Positions 18,398 through 26,876 of a stretch of 64,000 bases of DNA are shown here, in pieces (positions within the stretch are counted from its first letter, which is position 1; the number at the start of each line of letters is the position of its first letter). Location of the stretch: assembly GCA_038210375.1 (NCBI GenBank), contig JBBQWT010000001.1, positions 124,001-188,000 on the forward strand. Reading direction: 5' to 3'. The position numbers and the translations under genes are program-made. The notes below the pieces were generated by a model. The model saw nothing but the letters and a program-made list of their open reading frames with translations. It made no database searches and was not told where the DNA came from. This DNA comes from JBBQWT01 sp038210375 (GTDB taxonomy: Bacteria; Acidobacteriota; Terriglobia; Terriglobales; Acidobacteriaceae).

Positions 18398-18688
18398 ATG
18401 GAAGCCGGCGAGCGGCGATTGCAACTAGTGCTGGAGCAGCTCAAGCTCTACGATCATCCGCTGCTGGTGTTTTCAGCGCGGCGCAAAGCCGACGCCGTGG
18501 AAGTGATCATCAACTTTGCCGATCCCAACGTCAAAGTGCACACCTACTACTTCGAGATGCACCCGCGCGACCTTGATCATCCGCAGTTCGAGTGGACGTT
18601 CCAGCGCCAGCTTTTCGATTGCCTGCATGACTACCTGATTGAGATGTTCGTGCGCACCCCGCAGAGCCGGGACCTTCCTGGTGAGTAA
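18398..18688 (+). CDS. Conserved small hypothetical protein
   Basis: 96 residues starting MEAGERRLQLVLEQLKLYDHPLLVFSARR. Soluble, no signal peptide or membrane segment, with a predicted alpha/beta mix. Its last codons overlap the GTG start of the following methyltransferase by 8 nt, suggesting translational coupling and real expression. I do not recognise a family. Confidence 0.65.
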   Translation: MEAGERRLQLVLEQLKLYDHPLLVFSARRKADAVEVIINFADPNVKVHTYYFEMHPRDLDHPQFEWTFQRQLFDCLHDYLIEMFVRTPQSRDLPGE

Positions 18689-19835
18689 AGCGGGAGAGTT
18701 GCTCCGCCAGCGAATCGCCGAGGAAATTCGACGATGCGGGCCGGTCCCGTTTTCCCGCTATATGGAAATGTGTCTCTATGAGCCGGAGCTGGGCTATTAC
18801 CAACGGCCGGAGGAAAAATTCGGCAAAGATGGAGATTTTTATACCTCCAGCGACGTTCACGCGGTGTTCGGCCGGCTGCTGGCCATGCAATTTGAGGAAA
18901 TGTGGCGGGTGATGGGCTCGCCGCAACCGTTTGAGATAGTGGAAATGGGGCCGGGCCGCGGGCTTTTCGCGCGCGACGTACTGGATTGGCTGGAAGCTCA
19001 TTATCCCGCGTTCTATAGAGCAGTGCGCTATTGGCTGGTGGAAGCTTCCACGGCGCTCAGGACAAGGCTTGGCGACCGGTTGGCGGAACATGTATCCCGC
19101 GGCAAGGCGCAGGTTCGAGCGAGCCTTGATTTCGGATTGAATAATCGATCGATTGTGTTCTGCAATGAATTTTTCGATGCCTTGCCGGTCCAACTGGTTA
19201 CGCCTGACGGCGAAGTTCGGGTGGAAATCTGCGAAGAGATCGCATCTGGGCCACGATTCACCGAGGTGATTGTTCCGGCATCGAGCGCCGTCCTGCACTA
19301 TCTTGACCGGTTCAGCGTGCTGCCCGAGGCCGGGGAGAGGCTGGAGGCGGGGTTGGTCGCTCAGCACTGGATCAAAGATATTTCGGTTGCGATGCAGGCC
19401 GGGTTCCTGGTGGTGATTGATTATGGCTATCTGCGCGAAGAGCAACTGCGGGGAAGGCATCGCGGGACCCTGGTATGCTCGCGGCAGCATAGGCTGTCGG
19501 AATCGCCGTACGATCTGCCCGGCGAGCAGGACATTACCAGTCACGTCAACTTCACGGCACTGCAGGCCGCGGCAGGAATGGATCTGCTGGGGCTGGTAAC
19601 GCAGGCGCAGTTTTTATTGGGGATTGGTGAGGCCGATGAGTTTGCCGGCGTCTTTCAGCATGCCACGCTGCCGCAGGAACGGGCCAAGATGGGGTTGCAG
19701 CTAAAGCACCTGATAGCGCCGGAGGGGATGGGAGAGACATTTCAAGTAATGGTGCTGGCTAAGGGTCTTTCGGGTGTGGACGCGGGGCAACTGAGCGGGT
19801 TGCGCTTTTATCGGGAGATCTCCGCGCGAGCGTGA
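18681..19835 (+). CDS. SAM-dependent methyltransferase, NDUFAF7/MidA family (DUF185)
   Basis: 384 residues from a GTG at 18681. Family landmarks: GPVPFSRYMEMCLYEPELGYY near the N terminus, DFYTSSDVHAVFGRLLA, the SAM-binding loop IVEMGPGRGLFARDVL, and the late block DIGYL-like DYGYLREEQLRGR followed by QDITSHVNFTAL. The mitochondrial homologue NDUFAF7 dimethylates an arginine of complex I subunit NDUFS2. Bacterial members lack a settled substrate. Overlaps the small upstream gene. Confidence 0.9.
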   Translation: MSKAGELLRQRIAEEIRRCGPVPFSRYMEMCLYEPELGYYQRPEEKFGKDGDFYTSSDVHAVFGRLLAMQFEEMWRVMGSPQPFEIVEMGPGRGLFARDVLDWLEAHYPAFYRAVRYWLVEASTALRTRLGDRLAEHVSRGKAQVRASLDFGLNNRSIVFCNEFFDALPVQLVTPDGEVRVEICEEIASGPRFTEVIVPASSAVLHYLDRFSVLPEAGERLEAGLVAQHWIKDISVAMQAGFLVVIDYGYLREEQLRGRHRGTLVCSRQHRLSESPYDLPGEQDITSHVNFTALQAAAGMDLLGLVTQAQFLLGIGEADEFAGVFQHATLPQERAKMGLQLKHLIAPEGMGETFQVMVLAKGLSGVDAGQLSGLRFYREISARA

Positions 19836-20024
19836 AGAATTCTCAAACCAACTTAAAGCAAAAGAAAACGCGAGGTCCTTTGCTCGAACAAGAAGCAAAG
19901 CTCGCTTCAGGATGACAAGGGGGAAGGGTGGTGCACGCTTCTCCAGATTGCTTCATGCAACTTCTTGAGATTCTGGCGACAGAGCAAGACAAGACAACAA
20001 GAAAACCAGATAAACGCGAAATTC

Positions 20025-20060
20025 TGCCGGCTTGATTAGGTCGCCGGCAGTTTGTCGTTT
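20025..20060 (+). terminator. Candidate intrinsic terminator between convergent genes
   Basis: TGCCGGC (20025-20031) and GCCGGCA (20043-20049) form a 7-bp stem with an 11-nt loop, followed by GTTTGTCGTTTTC. It sits in the spacer between the convergent methyltransferase and M1-like genes. The U tract is interrupted, so efficiency is uncertain. Confidence 0.45.
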
Positions 20061-20062
20061 TC

Positions 20063-22054
20063 TCAAGTGGTGCTGGGGTCCTTTGCGGCGTCTTTGGAAT
20101 AGGGAGTTGATAAGTACTTTCGGGCTTCATCCTGGGCGCCCTGGGTGTTGTCGTTGGTTTGCAGGGCTTGCCGGTATTCGTTTACCGCGCGGTCGCGCTG
20201 GCCGGTAATGTCGAATATTTTGCCTACCTGGATGTGTCCCCACACTTCGGTCCAGCGAGGTTCTCCGTCGCCATTTATGGCTTCACGGTAGGCGTTGGCG
20301 GCGGCCTGGTAATTCTTCTGCAGCAGGAACACTTCCCCTATGCGGTAGTGGGCCAGGGAACTGTTCTTGTTGCTGTCGAGGCTTTTCTGGAACTCTTTCA
20401 GCGCTTCGTTAAAGTCGCCCTGCGCCACCAGCTGCTGGCCACGCAGTATGGCGATGCGGACTTTAATATCCGGGCTCATTTTCAGGACCCAACTATTGGG
20501 GTCGAGGATGATGCGCCGCGGCTTGCCAAAGGTTTCGATGGCGTAAGGGGAATGGGTGCCGACGACGTCAATACGCTGCAATTCGGACTTGCCGTCGGTG
20601 TCGATGCGGAGCTGAAGCGGCATCTTGAACAAGTCGAGATCCTGAGAGATTTCGCCCACAACGCGGAAGCCTTTGGCGACGCGGTACACACTGTACTTGT
20701 CATGGAATTCGGGGGCGCCGGTGCCATCAAGCCATTGGGTGAAAAAGGCGGTGAGAGGTTCTTGATGGTTGGCTTCAGCTATCGCTCGTAAATCGCTAGT
20801 GGAGGACGGTTTACCGGCGAACTTCGCGGCAAATTCCAGCATGGTTTTGTTGAAAGCGGGGTCGCCCACAACCCAGCGCAGCATGTGGAAAATCATGCCG
20901 CCCTTGTCGGTGGTCAACGACTGAAACTCGGACGAAAAAGGATCGAGCTTGCCGGCGCTGGAGAGTGGAATGGTGTCATAGGCGAGGGCGCCGACCGACA
21001 TATCCTTGGTGGCCTCTTCGAAGCCGGCCGAGCCCGCCGCGTTTTCCACATAGCGCACTTCGGAATAACGCGCGGCGCCTTCCTGCAGCCAATAATCGTC
21101 ACGAGTCGCGGGACTTACAGAAACTCCCCACCACTGATGGGCAATGGCGTTGGCCAGCAGCCGGTAGTTGGTTTTTTCGGTAACGCCGCGAGATGCGATG
21201 GCGGCAATCTCGGGGGCCCATGCGGAGGGCACGGTGTCATCAGGCAACTCGACCACATACAGCAGTGGAGAAGGAGGCGGTCCGTACAGCGAGGTGAAGT
21301 AAACGAATTCCTTTTCAGCGGTTTCAGCGTAGGCGGCCGCTAATTGCTTGTGGCCGGGTTTCAAGAAAACGTGAACGTTGGAGCCGGTGGTCTTTTCCTC
21401 AAACTTCCCGGCGATGATCGTCCCCGGGAAGCTGGGCTTGCGGGAGTTAAAAGTGTAAGTAACTTTGGCGCCGGCAGGGTGAACGCCGGAGGAGGGAACA
21501 CGTCCGCTGCCGATCACCTTCATTCCCGCAGGCACGGTGACGTTGATGGTGGATGTGAAACGGTTAACCCCGTAACCGGCGAGGGGAAACCAGCGTCCCG
21601 CATAGAGAAGGTAGGACGTTTCAGGTCCGATATAGGCGAGTTTCAGTCCCTCGACGGGGCTGTCGTCGGCACTGGCAAGCACGCCTTCATAGTCGAAGGT
21701 CAGGCTGGTGGAAACATTCTTGCTGAGACCGCCGGGCAGGGCGATACGCACCGATGAATCCTGGGTTACCCGCTCAGCCGAGAGGGTGTGACCGGCGGCG
21801 TCAACCACGCGAGTGGGGCGCAGGCCGTTATGCAGCTCGAATACGGCGACGCTGATGTCGTCCAAAGCAGTAAACCGGACTACCGCATGGGCGGTGAGCT
21901 TATGCGTCGTAGGAAATAACTCGGCGTTGATCTCATAGTCATCCACTCGAATGCGGGGCTTTTCCGCCGCAAAACCGGCGATGCCAGTAAATAACAGGAA
22001 AAAAGACAAGCACAAGTTCAGGGCGGGAAGGCGCAGCGATCTTCGCAAATGCAT
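20063..22054 (-). CDS. Secreted M1-aminopeptidase-like protein with degenerate zinc site and C-terminal TPRs
   Basis: 663 residues with a signal peptide (about 1-30, ending GIAGFAA). The M1 fold is recognisable: YAGRWFPLAGYGVNRFTS (about 151-168) and the AHQWWG region. In the HExxH zinc motif, the first His and catalytic Glu are replaced by Asn302 and Ala303 (NAIAH); only His306 and the distal Glu325 (WLQEG) remain, and the GAMEN exopeptidase motif is not recognisable. It is therefore probably non-catalytic. Residues about 540-640 carry TPR-like helices (QGDFNEALKEFQKSLDSN and two further units), suggesting a periplasmic binding or scaffold role. It lies 103 nt downstream of lpxB on the same strand. 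Confidence 0.85.
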   Translation of the reverse strand: MHLRRSLRLPALNLCLSFFLLFTGIAGFAAEKPRIRVDDYEINAELFPTTHKLTAHAVVRFTALDDISVAVFELHNGLRPTRVVDAAGHTLSAERVTQDSSVRIALPGGLSKNVSTSLTFDYEGVLASADDSPVEGLKLAYIGPETSYLLYAGRWFPLAGYGVNRFTSTINVTVPAGMKVIGSGRVPSSGVHPAGAKVTYTFNSRKPSFPGTIIAGKFEEKTTGSNVHVFLKPGHKQLAAAYAETAEKEFVYFTSLYGPPPSPLLYVVELPDDTVPSAWAPEIAAIASRGVTEKTNYRLLANAIAHQWWGVSVSPATRDDYWLQEGAARYSEVRYVENAAGSAGFEEATKDMSVGALAYDTIPLSSAGKLDPFSSEFQSLTTDKGGMIFHMLRWVVGDPAFNKTMLEFAAKFAGKPSSTSDLRAIAEANHQEPLTAFFTQWLDGTGAPEFHDKYSVYRVAKGFRVVGEISQDLDLFKMPLQLRIDTDGKSELQRIDVVGTHSPYAIETFGKPRRIILDPNSWVLKMSPDIKVRIAILRGQQLVAQGDFNEALKEFQKSLDSNKNSSLAHYRIGEVFLLQKNYQAAANAYREAINGDGEPRWTEVWGHIQVGKIFDITGQRDRAVNEYRQALQTNDNTQGAQDEARKYLSTPYSKDAAKDPSTT

Positions 22055-22157
22055 AAGTGAGACTCCGAAGTAGGACTGTTATTCGATGAAGCGCCGAGGG
22101 CAAAAGATGCGCCCAAACCGTTAAAAACGCAGGCGACTTCGATCGTCCGAAAAAGAA

Positions 22158-23330
22158 TCAGGTGCGCTGGTGGCCACCCCCGGCGAGCACCGATGAAATG
22201 ATTTTGGCGGCCCGCTGCGCTGGGGTTTCGACCGCGGCATAACCGGAGACGCGCAACTGATCGCGCACGCCGGCGAGCTCCTCAAGCATCCGGCTTCGCG
22301 GAGGGCCGTCGTCGATGAGCTCCGCGAGACTTTCCTGGACCCTGCTGGGGCTGAAGTTACCCTGCACCAGTTCAGGCACCACCTGTTTCCCGGCAATCAG
22401 GTTCACCATGGCAAAGAAGGGAACGTCCACCAGCCGCCTTCCCAATAGCCAGGTGAGTCTTGCAACCCGGTAAACCATCACGAACGGGGTACCCGCGAGA
22501 GCAGCCTGGACGGTCGCGGTTCCGCTGGCGACCACTGCGGCGCGCGATTGCAGGAGCGCCTGCCATGCATCGCCGAGCAGGGTGATGGATACGGGCGGCG
22601 TGGCCGTCAGCAGGTTCGTAATCTGGGCGCGGAGCCACTCCCGGTCAAGGGTGGAAGCCACGGGCACGAGAAATTGATAGTCATCCCCCAGCAGGCGCGC
22701 AGCCCCAAGCAATGCGGGAAGATTCAGCAGCACCTCTTTCTTGCGGCTTCCGGGAAGCAGCGCAATCCAGTGTTTGGAAGTGTCAAGGCCATTTTTCATG
22801 GCGAATGATTCCCGGGGCGCGGAGGCCGGCACGGCAGCTGCGAGGGGATGCCCGACAAAATCGGCATCGATGCCGCGCTGCCGGTAAAACTCTTCTTCAA
22901 AAGGAAAAATCACCAGCATTTTGTCCACGTACTTGTGCACGAGTTGAATCCGGCCGGGACGCCACGCCCAAAGTTGCGGGCTGACAAAATAGATCACCGG
23001 AATACCCATGCGATGAAGAGCCCGCGCCATGCGAAAATTGAAGTCCGGAAAATCGATGAGCACGGCGGCAGCGGGCCGGCGCTCTCGGGCGGCCTGCATC
23101 AGGCGCTGGAAATTTTGGCGAATGCGCGGGAGATGCCGCAACACTTCCACCAATCCCACTACGGCAACATCGCGGGATTCGATCACCAGGTCAAAGCCGG
23201 CGGCGCGCATCTCGTCCCCGCCCAGGCCAAAGCATTCCCAATCGGGATGGTCTTGCTTCAGGGCTTCGACCAACTGGGCGCCGTAGTGTTCTCCCGAAGC
23301 TTCTCCCGCGGAGATGAGTATGGAGGTCAG
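22158..23330 (-). CDS. lpxB: Lipid-A-disaccharide synthase LpxB
   Basis: Joins UDP-diacylglucosamine and lipid X to make the lipid A disaccharide at the inner membrane. Family landmarks: FPDFNFRMARALHRMGIPVIYFVSPQLWAW, FPFEEEFY, FVGHPL, LLPGSRKKEV and ASGTATVQAAL. The frame holds the conserved N terminus ILISAGEASGEHYGAQLV upstream of any ATG, GTG or TTG. The best start is a CTG at 23330-23328 whose last bases overlap the upstream stop as CTGA, giving 390 residues, the usual length. A TTG at 23273 would delete the conserved GEASGE loop. Coupled to the preceding unknown gene. Confidence 0.93.
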   Translation of the reverse strand: MTSILISAGEASGEHYGAQLVEALKQDHPDWECFGLGGDEMRAAGFDLVIESRDVAVVGLVEVLRHLPRIRQNFQRLMQAARERRPAAAVLIDFPDFNFRMARALHRMGIPVIYFVSPQLWAWRPGRIQLVHKYVDKMLVIFPFEEEFYRQRGIDADFVGHPLAAAVPASAPRESFAMKNGLDTSKHWIALLPGSRKKEVLLNLPALLGAARLLGDDYQFLVPVASTLDREWLRAQITNLLTATPPVSITLLGDAWQALLQSRAAVVASGTATVQAALAGTPFVMVYRVARLTWLLGRRLVDVPFFAMVNLIAGKQVVPELVQGNFSPSRVQESLAELIDDGPPRSRMLEELAGVRDQLRVSGYAAVETPAQRAAKIISSVLAGGGHQRT

Positions 23331-24673
23331 TGGCCGACCGCGGGTGGGGGGGGAGGCGGCGTCGCGGGAGCGCCTACGATGCCGACGTAGGGGTTATAGA
23401 GATAGGTATCCTGAAAATCGAACTGCCCGAAATGAAGCTTGAGCACATAGATGGGGTCGAAGAACCATGCGCCCCGGGGCAGACGCGGGTCGTCCTTGTC
23501 AATCCAGTCCCAGGGAGCGGCGGCGCTGTTGGGCCGCATCACGTCGCCGCGAAAATGGCCGCCGATGCTGCCCATCTCGCACGCAGGACGGCGAGCGCCG
23601 GCGAGAGCGCAGAACCGGTCGGCGAAGTCGGACACTGTACCAAATGTCATGTTAGGTTCGCGAGTCTGCAACGCATGCTGCCAGAAGGTCCGGTAAATCG
23701 GCAATAAGCCGTAGGTAGCGGTGGCGGGAGTGTGGGCGGAATATTCCACCGGCTCCCCTACACGAAAAACGATCAGGGGATCATCGGGAAGCGAGACTTG
23801 ACCATCCCAGGGATGGATTCCGTGTTTCTGCGACTCCACGTACAGAACCGGATGCCCTTTTTCGAGAGTGAGTTCCTGCCGGGCCTTGCCCGAAGTGATG
23901 ATCAGGCGAGTGGCTTCGGGGGCCACGGCGCGCACCATGTAATCGTGGGCGACGGTTTCAATGGCAATGACGGCGGGCCCGCCCACCGCGTTCTTGTCGA
24001 CGATCTCCAGAACGCCTTCGAGATCATTCTCGTGGTTAAACTCGATTTCCCTGCGCACCCCGCCGGTGAGAATGTCTTTGTATTTCTGCTGGATCGACGT
24101 GAGGATGTCGGAGTAGTCCTTCTGCACCAGCGACCAGTCGCGGGGATGATAGAGGGCGTAGTGCAGAAAGTAGTAGCGCCCGCTTTCGAGCACCGAGTAA
24201 TAAACGTAGCTGCGCAGCTTGAATTTCGAATCGGCCGCGTTCTTCCAGTTGTTGTTGCCGACCCAGTCACCGTCAAAATCGAAGTTCGTGGGAAAGTCGA
24301 AGCGATGCTCGTCAATGGTTCCGGCGACGCGATGGTAGATGACCGGCGCAAATTGCCTGACCATCTGCAGCATTTCCACTTCACGAGGCAGATCCCCGGT
24401 CAACTCGGGGGCATGAAGCTGCTTCTTAACCGGCGGCGGAACCGGCTTGGCAATGGGCAGAAATGCCAACCCAGGCAGAGCAACCGCACGCGAAGACACC
24501 CGCTGAGCAGGGTGGATTGGCGGTGGGTCCGAGGGAGGTAGGGGCGAGGCGGATGCAGAGATGACCATGCTCGCGAAAATCCAGATCAAAGGCCGAAAAA
24601 CGATGGCAGGGAGGGAGGGCACACAAGTACTAACCCCAAAGCAGCGAAAAACTCTTGCAGTTGAGGTCTTCAT
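23327..24673 (-). CDS. Secreted protein of unknown function between MsbA-like exporter and LpxB
   Basis: 448 residues. A hydrophobic N-terminal segment (about 24-42) and the following Ser/Pro-rich stretch look like a signal anchor or export signal. The central region has QFAPVIYHRV, FDFDGDWVGNNNW and YVYYSVLESGRYYFLHYALYHPRDW, which are conserved-looking aromatic/Asp motifs. These distantly recall beta-rich Vps62-like proteins; that resemblance is tentative. The C terminus ends in a run of prolines encoded by a G8 tract. Its ATG overlaps the exporter stop (ATGA at 24673-24670) and its stop overlaps the lpxB CTG start, so it is translationally locked into an LPS operon. Confidence 0.75.
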   Translation of the reverse strand: MKTSTARVFRCFGVSTCVPSLPAIVFRPLIWIFASMVISASASPLPPSDPPPIHPAQRVSSRAVALPGLAFLPIAKPVPPPVKKQLHAPELTGDLPREVEMLQMVRQFAPVIYHRVAGTIDEHRFDFPTNFDFDGDWVGNNNWKNAADSKFKLRSYVYYSVLESGRYYFLHYALYHPRDWSLVQKDYSDILTSIQQKYKDILTGGVRREIEFNHENDLEGVLEIVDKNAVGGPAVIAIETVAHDYMVRAVAPEATRLIITSGKARQELTLEKGHPVLYVESQKHGIHPWDGQVSLPDDPLIVFRVGEPVEYSAHTPATATYGLLPIYRTFWQHALQTREPNMTFGTVSDFADRFCALAGARRPACEMGSIGGHFRGDVMRPNSAAAPWDWIDKDDPRLPRGAWFFDPIYVLKLHFGQFDFQDTYLYNPYVGIVGAPATPPPPPPAVGH

Positions 24674-26625
24674 TCGCGTGCTGCCGCTCTGACTCCCAGA
24701 CCAGCGAGTTCGCCGTTTCCGGAGGGCGAAAGGTTTTCCTGGTCTTTATATTGCAACTGGTAAAGCTTCCAGTAGATGCCGCGCTGCAGTAGCAACTGCT
24801 GGTGCGAACCGATTTCCTGCAGCTTGCCCTTGTGCATCACCATGATCTTGTCGGCGTTCTGAATGGTGGAGAGACGGTGGGCGATGATCACCGAGGTTCT
24901 GCCGGCCACCATGCGGGAGAGGGCCTCGCGCACCTTTACTTCAGTTTCAGTGTCAACGCTGGATGTGGCCTCATCGAGAATGAGAACGCGGGGATCGTGC
25001 GCCAGAGCGCGGGCAAATGAGATGAGCTGCTTCTGCCCGGTGGAAAGGGTGCTGCCGCGTTCGCGCACCTCTTCCTGAAAGCCGCCGGGAAGGGTGCGGA
25101 TAAAATCGGCGATGTTGACCTCGGCGGCAGCGCGCTGCAGGTCTTCGTCAGTGATCCAGGAGGAACCCAGGCGAATATTCTGTTCGATGGTGCCGGAGAA
25201 AAGAAACGGGTCCTGCAGGACCATGCCAAAACGGCGGCGCAGGTCGGGGATGGCAAGCTCCCTGATATCCACCCCGTCCAACCGGATGGCGCCGCGCTGC
25301 ACGTCGTAGAACCGCACCAGCAGGGAGATGATGGTGGTCTTACCGGCGCCGGTGTGGCCCACGATGGCGATGGTTTCGCCGGGCTCAATGACGAACGAGA
25401 CGTCGCGCAGCACCCAATCCATGTCATTGCCGAAATGCTCAGGCGAAACGGTTTTTCCGGTGGGCATGGCGCGGTAGGCGAACCAGACATGATCGAACTC
25501 GATGCGGCCGGGCCCGTCGGAGCGGCGCGGAGATTCGGGAGAAACCACTTCCGCCCTGGTATCCAGGAGCTTGAAGATTCGTTCGCTCGACGCCATGGCT
25601 GATTGCAGGATGTTGTATTTTTCGCTCAAATCCTGGATGGGGCGGAAGAAACGCTGGGCGTACTGAATAAAAGCCACCAGGATGCCCAGGCTTACCGCGC
25701 CGCGCAGTACCTGGTTGCCGCCGAACCACAGCACCGCGGCCACCGCCATGGCGGAAAAGACTTCCACCACCGGGTAATAAACCGCATGGGCCATGATGGC
25801 GTCTTTGAACGCCTCCATGTGGATTTCGTTGATCTCGACAAAGCGGTTATAGGCCCGTTGCTCGCCGTTAAAGAGCTGCAGCACCACGATTCCGCTGATG
25901 TGTTCCTGCAAAGCGGCGTTGATGCGCGCCACAGCGGTCCGTATTCGGCGGTAGGAATCACGGACTTTCTTGCGAAAGACCATGGTGGCCATAAAGATGA
26001 GGGGAAGCACTGAAAAGGTGATCAGCGCCAGCCACCATTTCATTCGCAGCATAATGACCACAATGCCGGAAAGGACGAAGATATCCTCGAAGATGGAGAC
26101 GACGCCGGCGGTGAACATCTCGTTGAGCGCGTCCACATCGCTGGTGACCCGGGTAACCAGCCGGCCCACAGGATTCTTGTCATAGAAGCCGATGTGCATG
26201 GCCTGCAGGTGGCTGAAGATTTCGCGGCGCAGATCGAAGGTAGTTTTCTGTCCGACCCACTGCATCACGTAGGTTTCGAGAAACTCGAGGCCAAAGCTTA
26301 GCAGCAGCGCGGCCACATAGAGGGCGGCGATCTGGGCGATTCCGGCCAGCGGCCGCGAACTTAAGAAAGGGTCAAGCCAGCTTCGGGAGGCCTGGCCGCG
26401 CGCCGGCGCCAGGTACTTATCGACGGCCACAAGGGTAAAGTAAGGGCCGGCCACATCGGCGGCGGCCTTGAAGAAAATCGCGACCATGACCAGCGCCACC
26501 TGCCAGCGATAGGGACGCATATAGCGCAGCAGCCGCTTCATCAGGCGGCTGTCGTAGGCTTTACCGAGGATCTCTTCTTCCTGGGCCATGAAAAAGGTGA
26601 GCGCCCGGCGAGCGGGGTGCTGCAT
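24670..26625 (-). CDS. MsbA/MdlB-like ABC transporter, fused permease and ATPase
   Basis: 651-residue half-transporter that works as a homo- or heterodimer. Six membrane helices span about 40-330. The ATPase domain has Walker A VGHTGAGKTT, the Q-loop QDPFLFSG, signature STGQKQLISFARAL (a variant of LSGGQ) and Walker B RVLILDEATSSVD. Position directly upstream of an unknown gene and lpxB, with a 4-nt overlap, favours lipid A or LPS-core flipping. The LSTGQ-type signature resembles heterodimeric multidrug exporters of the YheI/LmrC kind, so a drug-exporter role is possible. Confidence 0.9.
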   Translation of the reverse strand: MQHPARRALTFFMAQEEEILGKAYDSRLMKRLLRYMRPYRWQVALVMVAIFFKAAADVAGPYFTLVAVDKYLAPARGQASRSWLDPFLSSRPLAGIAQIAALYVAALLLSFGLEFLETYVMQWVGQKTTFDLRREIFSHLQAMHIGFYDKNPVGRLVTRVTSDVDALNEMFTAGVVSIFEDIFVLSGIVVIMLRMKWWLALITFSVLPLIFMATMVFRKKVRDSYRRIRTAVARINAALQEHISGIVVLQLFNGEQRAYNRFVEINEIHMEAFKDAIMAHAVYYPVVEVFSAMAVAAVLWFGGNQVLRGAVSLGILVAFIQYAQRFFRPIQDLSEKYNILQSAMASSERIFKLLDTRAEVVSPESPRRSDGPGRIEFDHVWFAYRAMPTGKTVSPEHFGNDMDWVLRDVSFVIEPGETIAIVGHTGAGKTTIISLLVRFYDVQRGAIRLDGVDIRELAIPDLRRRFGMVLQDPFLFSGTIEQNIRLGSSWITDEDLQRAAAEVNIADFIRTLPGGFQEEVRERGSTLSTGQKQLISFARALAHDPRVLILDEATSSVDTETEVKVREALSRMVAGRTSVIIAHRLSTIQNADKIMVMHKGKLQEIGSHQQLLLQRGIYWKLYQLQYKDQENLSPSGNGELAGLGVRAAARE

Positions 26626-26876
26626 TAATTATAGACGGACGAGTTTGAGGAATGGCGCGGGCAAAACTGAGATGCTGACGCCAACTTAGTATTCATGTCT
26701 GTGCCGTAGCGTGACGGCCGATCTTTCATCTGACGTAACTTGGTTTGTTGACTCTGAACAAGTTCGAGGAGACCGGAGTAAGACTTGTTTTGGCAGCGAA
26801 AGCGACCACAAGCAGGCGCAATTGAAGGTGATTTCTGCAAACGAAATGGCGACGGCGACGCGGAGCTCGGGGCCAG

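Noticed and set aside
19870..19920. Spacer text ending in CTCGCTTCAGGATGACAAG, reminiscent of dispersed intergenic repeats
   Set aside because: Only one copy in this window, so repeat status cannot be supported from this sequence.
26626..26876. Small frames in the spacer between the ABC exporter and the hydrolase
   Set aside because: Overlapping on both strands with no start signals; treated as spacer containing the exporter promoter.
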